From Patiria miniata (taxonomy: Eukaryota; Echinodermata; Asteroidea; Valvatida; Asterinidae): DNA of 64,000 nt. Below the pieces are notes generated by a model. That model was not told the origin of the DNA, did no database searches, and saw only the letters and a program-made list of their open reading frames with translations. Made by a program: the position numbers and the translations under genes. Location: positions 36,601,315-36,665,314 of the forward strand of contig NW_024037069.1 in assembly GCF_015706575.1 (NCBI RefSeq). Reading direction: 5' to 3'. Each line of letters opens with the position of its first letter. Positions within the stretch are counted from its first letter, which is position 1. This document shows positions 26,901 through 38,900 of this stretch, in pieces.

Positions 26901-29900
26901 GTCACGATGAGGTCCTGAACGTAGGCATGCTGTTATACGAACCACCCCCACCCACCACAACCGTTGAGCCCATGTACCAACTCAACTGCACCTTTGTCCT
27001 TGACAATGTTACGGTGGCTGCCACTTTCCCGCCCACTTCTCCGCCAACAACCCCGCCCATGCTCACCGAGAACGCAACCATCAGTAATATGACCATCGGC
27101 AATGCTACCTTCAGCAACGGGACCTTCGGTAACGAGACCATTGGAAATGGAACCTCGTTTTATGAGGTGTTTGAGACGACCACTCCCTCCGGTCCCCCGG
27201 GCCAGTGGGTCTGCGTCAACGTGACCATCAACGGCAACAACGCTGGCGGGGGACCCACCATGGAACCGGCCCGGAATCTCTCTGATCGTTTTGCAGTAGA
27301 GCACAATGGTATGTTTGCAAAGAGTTTCAAGATCCCAATTCACAACGTCATTAGGGAAAATCAGTTCATCAGCGAAACTTCACCAGAAGTCTGTTTCTGA
27401 CTGCTGTTATTTTACAGTTTTAAAGAAGTTTTAGAAGTATTTCAACTCTCACAAGAGGTAGGATGTTCAGTTGGGACACCAACTGAATCCAATTTTATGG
27501 AGCAATGTGAAAATTAATCTATGCGTAGCAATTTTCTCTGATAATTATTTTTTCCAATTTTGTTTTGGCTTTGCAGGTGTTTTAGGAAGCGTCTTCACTG
27601 TGTACGAGAAAATTGGCTACTATCCCGTGACCATCAATGCCTCCAATAGAGTCAGCTGGGCCATTATTGACTCCACGGCCGTTGTCCAGATTGAGATCAC
27701 CAATTTCCACATTGTGGACCCGCCCCCGATGAAATTCGGAGACACCGAGATTGTCGGGGTGGGCTATGACACCGGCAGCAATCTGTCATTCACTGGAAGT
27801 TTTGCAAGCAATGAATTGGATCTGACTAACCATTCGCTGTACTACATGGATGACAGGAACGGGGAAGGGTACATCGTCATCGGCCCGGACAAGTACGACG
27901 ACAAAGGATTCTATGCATTGGAGTTGACCACCTGGAACCTGGTCAGCGGCCCGATAACGGACTCAGTGCAGGTCCAAGTGGAGTATGCCATCAAGGAATT
28001 CCAGATGGAGGTCTCCGAGATGTACATTGTTCCCTACACGAGCATCTCCATCCGATTTGACATGAAGATTGGCTCCGATCTGACCATAGTGATGGACACT
28101 GACGACGGATGGTCCAGGACATTCATTGATGAGGAGATGAGACGGTCAGATGGCGACCATTACATTCAGTGGCATGAGTTCGGAGTCGCCCGGGATTACA
28201 ATATCACCATCCACGCTACCAGTGCTGTCAGTGATGAGTTGATCTGGATTGAGATCAAAGTCCAGAATCCGGTTGTCGATCTGGCCATGACGGTGTACAC
28301 CCCTGGTGTCATTCCCTACATGGAGATAGGTACCATCAAGTACGAATACGCGTTTAATGGGGACCAGTCCATGCCTCCCACTGACGCCACAGTCGAGTAC
28401 TACTTAGCCAAGGGGATTGAACCTGTGGAAGATTTCCCCATTGCTGAGACCAATCCCGTCGTTCATAATCTCTCTCTGGCCCTGCACGGACCCTACTCTA
28501 CCTTTGTCAACATCTCCAACCTGGTGAGCTGGATGAATTTCACCAAGGAGATTGAGATGGAGAGGCCCATTCTAGGTCTGATTGTCACCTGTAAGAATCT
28601 ACACATTAGGGTGTTATACAAGGCTGTGCTGACGGCCACCATAGACTGGGGCTCCCGTGTCAAGTGGCGGTGGTACTTCCAGGACGCTGACGAACCAGTG
28701 GAATTGGGCATCCGTGATTCTCGGACTCGCAGACACAAGTACAGAGATGAAGGCACATATTATGTCTCTGTGGTGGCTTACAATCTTCTCGGGGAGGTGG
28801 AGTACACTCTACCAGACCCAGTGAAAGTCCAGTATCCAGTCGAAGGCATGGAGTGGATTGGCCGAAGACTGAGTCGGCTGTATGTAGCCAATATCTACGT
28901 TGGTGTACCTTTCCATCTTCTCCTTGTCAAAGATATCCACTTCCCGACCGAGGCATCCTACGAGATAGACTTCGGTGATGGCCAGACCATAGCTGCTCGA
29001 GATCTTAATATGGACAGGGCAGACAGTTCAAAAGACACAGAAACCCAGTACCATGTCTTGAGTGAGACCCACTACTATGACACGTGGGGCCACTACAATG
29101 TCACCATCCGCATTTGGAATCTCGTCAGCGATGTGACACTCCTCTTTGACATCTGGATCTATGAAACCATCACCCAACTGCAGAAGGAGGTTAACTACAA
29201 CGAGCTCATCATGGATGGAAGCTACTCCCCCGGCAATGACACACTGGACCAGGAAGGATTTGACGTCGGCAAGAACTACTTCAAGCTGGAGGAGGCCATC
29301 GTCGTCAAGGCTACCATGGCATCCGGCACTGGTCTCACCTACACCTGGGACTTTGGGGATTTGTATTTCGAGCCGCCACCCACCACACCTGCACCCACAT
29401 TTGGGCCCACCACTATGGCTCCGACCACACAGCCCCCAACCACACAGCCTATTACCACTCTACCTCCAAACTGCACCTACGAAATCGAAGAATGGGCGGT
29501 GAGTATGGCAGATGAGCTGCTTCTTGAAGATGAGGTCAAAATTGAAGCGATGAATGCATCCCTGATACCCAACTGCTCCTATCAAGAGGTGGTGGCCAAT
29601 ACCTCAGTGGTTCTAAACGGAACATGGATGAACTCCACGGATGAGAACGGCACTGATATTTACTGCATCATGGTCAACACAACGGGTGCCAATGACACAT
29701 CCATGGGTGGCAATGACACCATGTGGAACTCTACGGACACGATGTTCAACACAACATCCATCTACTGTGTCAAGAACATCACCAACACTACAGATCCCGG
29801 TCCGATATACGAGCTCGTTTGTGATGTCTCGCCAATATATCTCCCCACCCAGAAGGAATTGTGCGAGATATACGACAATTTTGTCGGCATTGTTCTCTAC

Positions 29901-32900
29901 AACAGGACCTTTGAAAGAATCGACAATATCACAAACGCAACACACTTTGAGCGGATGCGCGGCGAGAACGACACATCGCTCCAAAACGTCCGACTGACTG
30001 ACCTGGTGGATGAGTTGAAGGATTATTTTTGTCTGAACATGGACATTCTGTTCGACATAGGTGAATACCTCCTCCAAAACAACTTCACTACCACTCCGTC
30101 CCTCTGTCCCCTGCCGGAGCCGACACAACTCCCCACAACTGAAGCTGTAACCACACCCACACCACCTACTGAAACCCCAACAACGTTAGCTCCCTACGTT
30201 GTTCAAACCACCGAGCCACGGGCGATCTGGTGGTACACCAAGAAAGGCATTTACACGATCACACTGAATGTTTCTAACCCCGTACACTGGGTGGTCGTGG
30301 AGAAGACCATCGTGGTCCAGCGTGGCATCTTTGACATGGTACTCACAGATCATGGACCTCGGGCCCGAAACACGACCATCGAGTTTGAGCTGGACACCGG
30401 AAATGCAGGGACAGACGTGTGCTACCATGTGGATTTCCGGGACAAGCAATCTGATATCAACAACATTGCTATGTGGGGGCATCGTAAGACCTGTGAGGAA
30501 CGGTACCCAGATGAGTTCCAGGATCCCTTCCTGCGCTTTACAGAAGTCAGCAATGCCTACTTGGCGGGCCTTCTTTTAGCAGGGAGGTCTCCAAACATAA
30601 CCCTCACCAATGTCTTCCAGTCGGTTAACGCCTTCAGGATTGTGGTTCATGCCCACAATAAAGTCTCTGAACAGACCGTCTACTTGCGGACTGCCGTGAC
30701 AAAAGGCCCTTGCTACTACCCTGAAGTGAACGTCCGAGATAACAACGGTTGTGATCAGTATTACCCCTTCTGCGACAGTGACGGCAACCGCGAGTATTTT
30801 GCATCCAAGGACATGTTCGTCTTTTCCTATGTCAAGATCAACTGTACGTCCACTCCATACACCATGTACACATGGAGGGCCTTCGAGATCGCCGACACAA
30901 CCGGCGTGGAGACTGAAATATTTGACTTGGGGGAGACGGAGATGGCTGGCTTCACCCGTCGCGAGCTAGCGGTCAAGAGGTTTGTCCTTCCCTACGGCCT
31001 GTACCGCTTCGAGCTCAACGTGTCCATGTGGGGGGAGCGCGGAGTAGAGTCCGTAGACTCTGCCACCATCCGAGTGGTACCCACCCCATTGGTTTCCAGG
31101 ATCTCCGGCGGGTCTGAGCGCATCATTCGCTGGAATGACCAGGCCCCGGTGGACGGGTACACCGACACCTTGGACCCGGATGTGGACCCGTCTGACCGAT
31201 CAGGAATCCGTTATGTCTGGCTGTGCCGTCGGCAGCATGAAACGTATCAAGAGTGGAACGCTGACTACACGGTGATGATCAAAGAGGGTGGAGTCAACGC
31301 GTCCTACATCCATGAGAAGGGTGACTTGGGAGGATGCTTTGGGCGATACGGTTATGACACTTCTGGATATGGAGGTGAGTTAGTTATTTAAAAACTGGCA
31401 GTGCCATTATAGTAATGAAATGATTCATTGAGCGAATGATATGGGATGCTTCTTACCTCTTATTTCAAAATATGCAGAGACGTGTCAGTTTTGCTACAGG
31501 CTAGGCGTGAATGACGTGTACACAAATGCCTTTAGCATTCTCAGTAATGTGAAAGGAATAACAAAAAAAATGAGACAGAAAGGGTTTTTATTCATATTGA
31601 ATGTTGAAATCTATTTGTATAGGTTATAAAATGATATTTGCCATGTAATTTTAGAAACTGAAAAAAGAGGGCATTTGAGGGTTGGGGGGGGGGACGGGAC
31701 ACTGGCCTGTAGTTCATTGGAATAGCTTGTGAGTTCACTTTGGAATAAATGACTTCTGATTGACAAGAAAGTCCACTACCACACCCAACCCTCTAGGAAA
31801 TGGATAACCCCAAATTCCTCCATGCATTAAATGAAACCCTAGTTTAATATGTCACTGGACACAGTAATTGGTCTTGCCCCTTATCAACATTAGTTTTTGG
31901 ACATAGCACTCATTATACTCTCCTTGTTTTGTCTAGGCATGTTGAACGTGACTTCTGGAGAATTTGTGATGGACACGTATTACATGCATGAGCAGATGGT
32001 TTACGAGTTAAAGCTGATCGTGTTCAAGGACACCAGGCAATCTGAATACACACAAGTGCTATACGTAGCCACCGGTAACCCGCCACGGATGGAAATTAGG
32101 TAAGGATTTTGCGGAGAGGATTTTACACAAACTGAAGACCCATTTATTTGTGTATATATGCTTTTAAAACCCATTCTTGTTTTGCTATTTTGCCAATGAC
32201 ATCGCATTAAAGATACAGTCCATCATTTGTAATTTGTGCATTTTGTTCGTTTGAAGCAACAAAAGTGTTCAAAATCTAATGAAGGATACTGAACAACTAA
32301 CCTGATGAAGTTTCAGTTCAGCTTCAGCTGTATATTCCGAGAAAAACAGCATTCTAGGATCTCAATTTCAAATCAAAAGTTGCTGAATCATGTTTTGAAT
32401 TGTTTTGAATCGCAGCTATACGCGATGTCGCGCACTGATCCGACGAATTATAGCAACCGCGCGCGCTTGTGCGTCGTGCCAATGCTTGCACGCGCTGCGC
32501 CGAATAACAAAACGTACTACTAATTTAAATATTCCTACTGTGCGTCTTAAGACGCACCGTTGGAAAGGCCTTCTTTCGTTGATTACTTCAAAATGACAGC
32601 TTCCCAGAAAGAATAATTTCACAGGGAGTTTAGTCCCCTTGCTATCTTTCAACCAAGTATGTTTTTCAACAATAATTACGCCAGCTACTTTTCGGATAGC
32701 TGCAAATGATGGACTATAGCTTTAAATCATCAAGCTTTGCCCAAGTCTCTGGCGGCCGACATGTACATGTATACAAGTAATTTGTTCAAATTGGTTTTGT
32801 ACACATCATGTCTTGAACTTGAACTTGGCTGCTGTACACGACCTGCCGTAGCAGCAATTGTCACTCCATGGCAAGGCCTTGGAATGTTGCAAAATATAAA

Positions 32901-35900
32901 TTTAATGTGAGAAGCATCATACAAATATTGTACAACAAACTCTGAAGAGTCAGCTCTTGTGGTGTTTGACTTGATTATAAAATTAGGCCGACATATTTTG
33001 TCTTTTTCAAAAATGGGATTTTTCGGACAAAAATTATCCCGCCGTCAAGTCCTGAAAAAGGGATAGAACCATAAACATGGAGGTAAACACATCACCAATA
33101 GACGGGTGTCTCGAAGGGCTCCTATCATTTTGCATGTCAAGGAGTCCGGATACAGTGCACAAACCAGTCCGCAATGGTTGTGAAATTTGTTGCATGATTC
33201 CTGACATTTTTACATTTGTTTCAGACTCCAATTGTTTCTCAAATTTCTGGAAATGACAGGTCCTGTGCAAATAGCTATTCACGGATAGACTATGTGCTTT
33301 GAACATGCTGGTGCAATTTCAGCTCATAAAACGTAGGGGACGCACAGGTGAAAAATTGATGTCTGTACCCCTTCCGAAACATGGTGGTGTACACCTCCAT
33401 GTTTGTGGGTCTAAAGACGGAACAGGGGCACAAGAAAACTTTTTTGCCTGTCTCAAGTCTCGACAAATTACTGAAACACAAAAAACCTTCAAAATCATTC
33501 TTTCAGAACCATTAATAGCATATTTATCTTTCAATTTCTATTTCTGTAAACGCTTCAGTATTAATTTGATTTTCTGTGCATTATTTCTTTTCTTTGTGTT
33601 TCGTCTGAGAACAGCTGTAAGACCAACTGTAAGTCCAAGCTGAACCCCACCAGTCGATTCGCTCTGGAGTCAAGAAACTTGGACTACAGAAGAGGCATGA
33701 TCCTGTATTACAGGTAAAGACTTTTGTTTGGAAAAGGGATGGCACTATCCCATTTAGTGACACTTCTTCTCTGGTGACTTGTATGGCTTAGTATGGGTTT
33801 TAAGCATGACTGAGTCTTTGCCGGTTATGTCCGATTGAAATGTAGAGTGGGCGGACATAAGAGATTAAGTGACTATGATAGGTTGGGTAATCAAATGTGA
33901 TTAAAGGTGCGAGCAGAGGATTATGTTCGCAAATCCTCTTGTTAGCAATAGCATGCTTTCGTGCCTTGCTGTTGGGCACTCTTCAGTTGCAAATAGGTGA
34001 TTCAAGAAAGAATCGAAGCTGACTCGCGAAAAAGTTGTGGTTGGGATTGGTTATATTCCAATCATGTATCGTAAGTTTGAAGTGTTGTGGTTACAACCAT
34101 GTGACTTTAGTTGGTTTCAACTTGTTCCTCTAGTAAGGAGAGCAATCGGGTTCGTTAGTTTTTCGGAAGAGCCGGAGTAGGTCGGGAGTGGGTTTAACTT
34201 TTGATTTTGTTTGGGTAGTTTCTCCCGGATATTATTTTCGGCTTTTCTGTATTACAGGTAAAGACAACCGCAAGAGAGCGTTGAAATCCTGGTTACAAGC
34301 TCAGGCAACAACCTGACTATAAGCTCTATACTCGGGTTTTCTGGTATAAAAGGATTTACGGCATGTTTGCCGGTTCATGAAATTGGGATCTGGTTGTAAA
34401 AACAGTAATCAAAATAGGCCACACATGCTGAAATTTGTATCCTTGTGGAGACATTTCTTTGTTCTCGTGTACTAACGTTTTTCGAGTTTGAAAGTACAAT
34501 TTCAAAATGCTCTTAATTTTAACATGTTTAACCAGAATAATTTCCTTGGCTGAAATTTGGACTAAATATCCCTTTTCTAAAACTCTACTACTTGGGACAA
34601 ATCAACATACCTTGAAAATTCCTAGTTTTGGGGTAAAATCCATGTATCTATTTTGTGAAAACCTTGTGTATTCATCTATAGAAATTGCCCTGTGGAGACG
34701 TATACAGTCTTTTGTTCCCTATTGTGTGCATGTCTCCAGAGGGTACGGTGTATCAGATCTTGATCACTACCGTCCATTTATGTGCGTAACGAATGGGACC
34801 AGCGCATCACATTGTGAGCGATTTACAATATGTGAATTGTTTGGAGTGTTGAACTCATAGTCTGCGGGTGATTCTGCAGGTTGTAGGTCCGAGTCCAGCT
34901 GGGGTCGTGGTGCACGTGCCCTTGGGCAAGGCACTTTGTCACTCATTGCTTCTCCCCACCCAGTAGTAAATGGGTACCTGTAAGGGCAGAGATGGTTATT
35001 GTGATTAATTTTAGCTGCTTGGCATCAAAATGGCAACATCAAGGTGCATACTCTCCAAGGAGCTGAGATAGTCTTTGGAATAGTTTAGTGGATCGATGAA
35101 CATGGGTAATAATAATGTAAAGCACTTTGATCTTAGTTTAAAGTGCTATGTATCCATTTTTATTAAGACAGTGCTGCTTTTAATACTCAAGTGGAATCAA
35201 TCCTGAAATGCTCTGGCCACATCTGTAGTTTGATTACTAGATCTGATTGTGTTTTTGGTACTGTTCTCTCCCTTCCCCCCTCCTCCCCAAGATGGGAGAT
35301 TTACGAAGCAATCTCTGACGGCACGGCCACGACACTTGAGGTGGTAGACAGAGAGCAGTGGCTGTCCTACTCAGGGACCGGAGACGACATGGCTAACCTA
35401 GCCATGGATGCAGGCTTCTTCACAGATGAGTCCACATACAGGATACGTATCTACTGTGACCGGTCTCCCGATTTCTCAAACTTTGGTAAGTCCTTAAGGC
35501 CCATAGAGCTATATTAAATTACTAGAGCGCTAACTCCTCATTCTTATGCGCGGAGATACTTTGAAGCCGTCCTGCGCGCAGACATTTTGAATTCATGTGC
35601 GTGTTTGTAGAACATAATGAGATGAGACGGAGTGAATTTCGAAAGTTTACTCTTATTGCAACGTGTAAGAACAAAATACGTAAAACAACTTAAGCCCGCC
35701 ATGGCAGTTAAAAAAAAGTCACAGCAAATATCATCTGCAGCAGGTACATGCACGCGTTTGCGCTGTTTGCGCAGAGCAAAATGAAACGCTCATTTACTGA
35801 TCGTGCTTTCGGTTTTGGGCGGATCGGCTTAGATAACACACCTATATAGAATACGAAGATATATAAATAGCTGCACAAAACCGTTACAAAATTTTGAGCT

Positions 35901-38900
35901 TTTTATGGGTTTGTGCACCAACATGGATGCGCCCAGCAGGCAGCACTTTGTAGATCGAGTCAGCGCTTTAGTAATTTAATAAAGCTGTATGTTAAGGCCA
36001 TATCTCATGTGAACTTCAGTGCAAAGCGAATTCGTTGGGATAGCGACGAACGTCCAAATGGAACTTCTATTGTTGACGTCATGAAATTCGCTAATACTCA
36101 TGAAATATGAACTGGCTTTTAGGCATTATTTTTAAGAAGTACTGTCCGTGATCTTTAACAAAATTCAATTTTTTGTTCACTGACTAAAATAAGACTTTGC
36201 AATGTTTTATTTTAACAGGAATTATTTTTTTTCTACTTTTGGCATCTGCAACGCTCTAAACAACACAAAAATACTTTAATTTTGAAGTGTCATTTTCGCA
36301 GAAACAACTGTGTTTCCATTTTAAATTGACCTATCGCGGTAGAATCGTGTTAGAATCGCGTCAACGCAGCTTGTAAAATATTGTCCAATTACATGTTATA
36401 CAAATGGACGCGGAATGCGCAAAATCTGAGACAAACAAAACTTAGTATACAAAAATTCAATAGGGTTGTCTAAGGGGCGTGGCTAACTCGCAAACGGCGA
36501 TAGGTCAATTATGAAACTAAATATGTACATCATGGTATATTTCGGGGGGAGGGGTTGTGCTAATTTAACGGTCTGATTTTGACAACCTTACCTGGCATCG
36601 GGTGTTTTCAAATCAGCAAATACCTTAGGACCAATACTACACTACTTCCCTTCAAACCATGTTGTATAAGTATACTGTCTCCCTTTTTTCAGGCATGGCA
36701 TCCCTGGATCTGATCACTAATGAGCGGCCCATTGTCGGCAACTGTAGCATGGTTCCAGAGAACGGCACCGCTTTAGACACGGAGTTCAACATCTTCTGCA
36801 ATGACTGGTCTGACCCTGACCTACCCCTCAACTTCCGCTACGCCCAACGCCTTCTGCCCACGGACTCCTGGACGTGGATGTACAGCGGTATGCACAGAAA
36901 CAGACTTTTTGTATGGTTGTACCTGTTTTGGGGCGAATCAGGGAGACGGGAATTTGAAAAGTATGTTCTGCCTTTTATTCACGTAGCATGATAGCATGAG
37001 GCTCTTCCACCGAGGTTAGTGTGGCCTAGTGTTTAGGGTTTGTGCCTCATAATGAGAAGGTCAGGGGTGTCAAATCCAGCTGCTGGCCATGGCCAAGCCA
37101 CTTCACCCTAACTTGCCTCTCTCCACCCAGGAGTATAAGTGGGAACCAGCATTAGCTGGGGAGTAACCTGCGATAGACTGGCATCCCATCCAGGGGGAAT
37201 AGAAATATTCTCAGTTGTTTCATGCCAAGGAAACCAGGGAAAAACGCCGGCCTGATGGGCCATATTGGCTTGTGACGGACTTAATTACCTCTACTCTTCC
37301 TCCGAGCCAATTGTTTGGGATGATTCTTCAATCACTTTTTGTTGTACTCTCTTTGTCTTACTTAGGAGAGAAGCCCTACATGGATCAGCCGTCTATATTC
37401 CCCCAGGGCTATGAAAGCGAGGACTACTACGTCTACATTCTGGTCAGGGTGGACGATTACATCGGCTCGTATTCAGACCTCGAGCTCAGGGTTCAGGTAA
37501 GTCTGACGTTTCAACGTTGGAAGTCGTTGTGTAGATTCCTGTGGAATTGTTACTGCCACCGCCTTTGCCAAACAAGCTGATTGTTACTTCACTGATCAAA
37601 TTCTGCCTCTTAATGTTGCGTTGCGCTTCCCCATGCTGTTTTTGAGTTTCATTCCGAAAAATAGATGCCTCTCATAAATTGCTATTTTTCTAGCTATACA
37701 AAAGTTATTCTCTTTTGAATGAGACATCGATTGAACAAAAATGACCCATGTATTAGTTATTGAATTGTTACTTTACAATTTGGAATTATTAGCCACCAGA
37801 CAATAATTCCATTCTTGCAGGGTAGGCTGTTTCGAGCCAAATGATCAGTATTGATAATGTACGGAGATCTACTTGTGCCTGAAACAAAAAACTTTTTTTT
37901 TGCAGAAGGTTTCAGACATCCAAAAATGGGGGGAAAGAGGTTTTTGGATTGAAATAGAATGTACATGTTAAACAATTATTAATAAAATAAAAATAGAATT
38001 TGTTGAAGAGAATGGGGAACACAACTTTATGTTAATGTGCTCTTTTTTGCTGAAAAATGTATCCGTAATTGGCGCATTGTATCAACTATTTGTTGCAGGT
38101 TTCTTAACAATCTCCCCAGAATATTCCCACAATGACTTGATCAGTATAAAAATATTGAGTGGCTCAGAGTGAAATGGGAGGAATATCATCGCAAGGTAAA
38201 ATCTGGACTTTTCCATTTCAAGATGCGAAAACGAGTGAACTGGAAAAGTCCAAACTTTACCGAGCGATAATATTCCTCCCATTTCACGATTTAAAGCCAC
38301 TCCATATTTGTTTTATATAACTGGCATATAGATCCTTGTCATTTGATATATTTGAATTTTTGTTTCAATACAAAATTGGTGGAAAATATATTTCTCTCTT
38401 CCAAACCACCCCTTCACGAAAATGTTTGAACCCACCTCTGTAGCACTGGCTCTTTGGAACAGTACGTGCTACGCGCAACGCTGAACGCGCACACCAGCAT
38501 GCATTTGCACACAAATACCGCGTCATGATCCTAACTGTTGAATAGTATTTCCCATTTCCCATGGGCGGATAGTACTTTTTTAGCCCCGGCGTGAATGGGA
38601 GCAATAATGAAAGTCACGTGATGTGAGTTCCAGTGGCGTCACCAGACTTTTCAGTCTGGGGGGGCACAGGGGGGGCACCAGCATTTGATGGGGGGCACTT
38701 AGGTGGATACGGATCGCCGTCCTGGGGGAGGGGTCTAAGGGGAGGGGGTGCCCCCCTCCCCTTTGGAAAATTTTCGCATACGGAGGATGGGCTAGATGCA
38801 AAATGGTGCCACATTTGATGCTAAATTCGATCTGAAGATATCTCCAGAAATTGCTATTTTCGAGGTAATGATTTTAACAACGCGCAGAATTTTTTTTTAC

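Noticed and set aside
34248..34266. Possible micro-exon border inside intron 18
   Set aside because: Joining exon 18 to this acceptor gives an immediate TAA in frame, while the junction to 35292 continues the REJ module.
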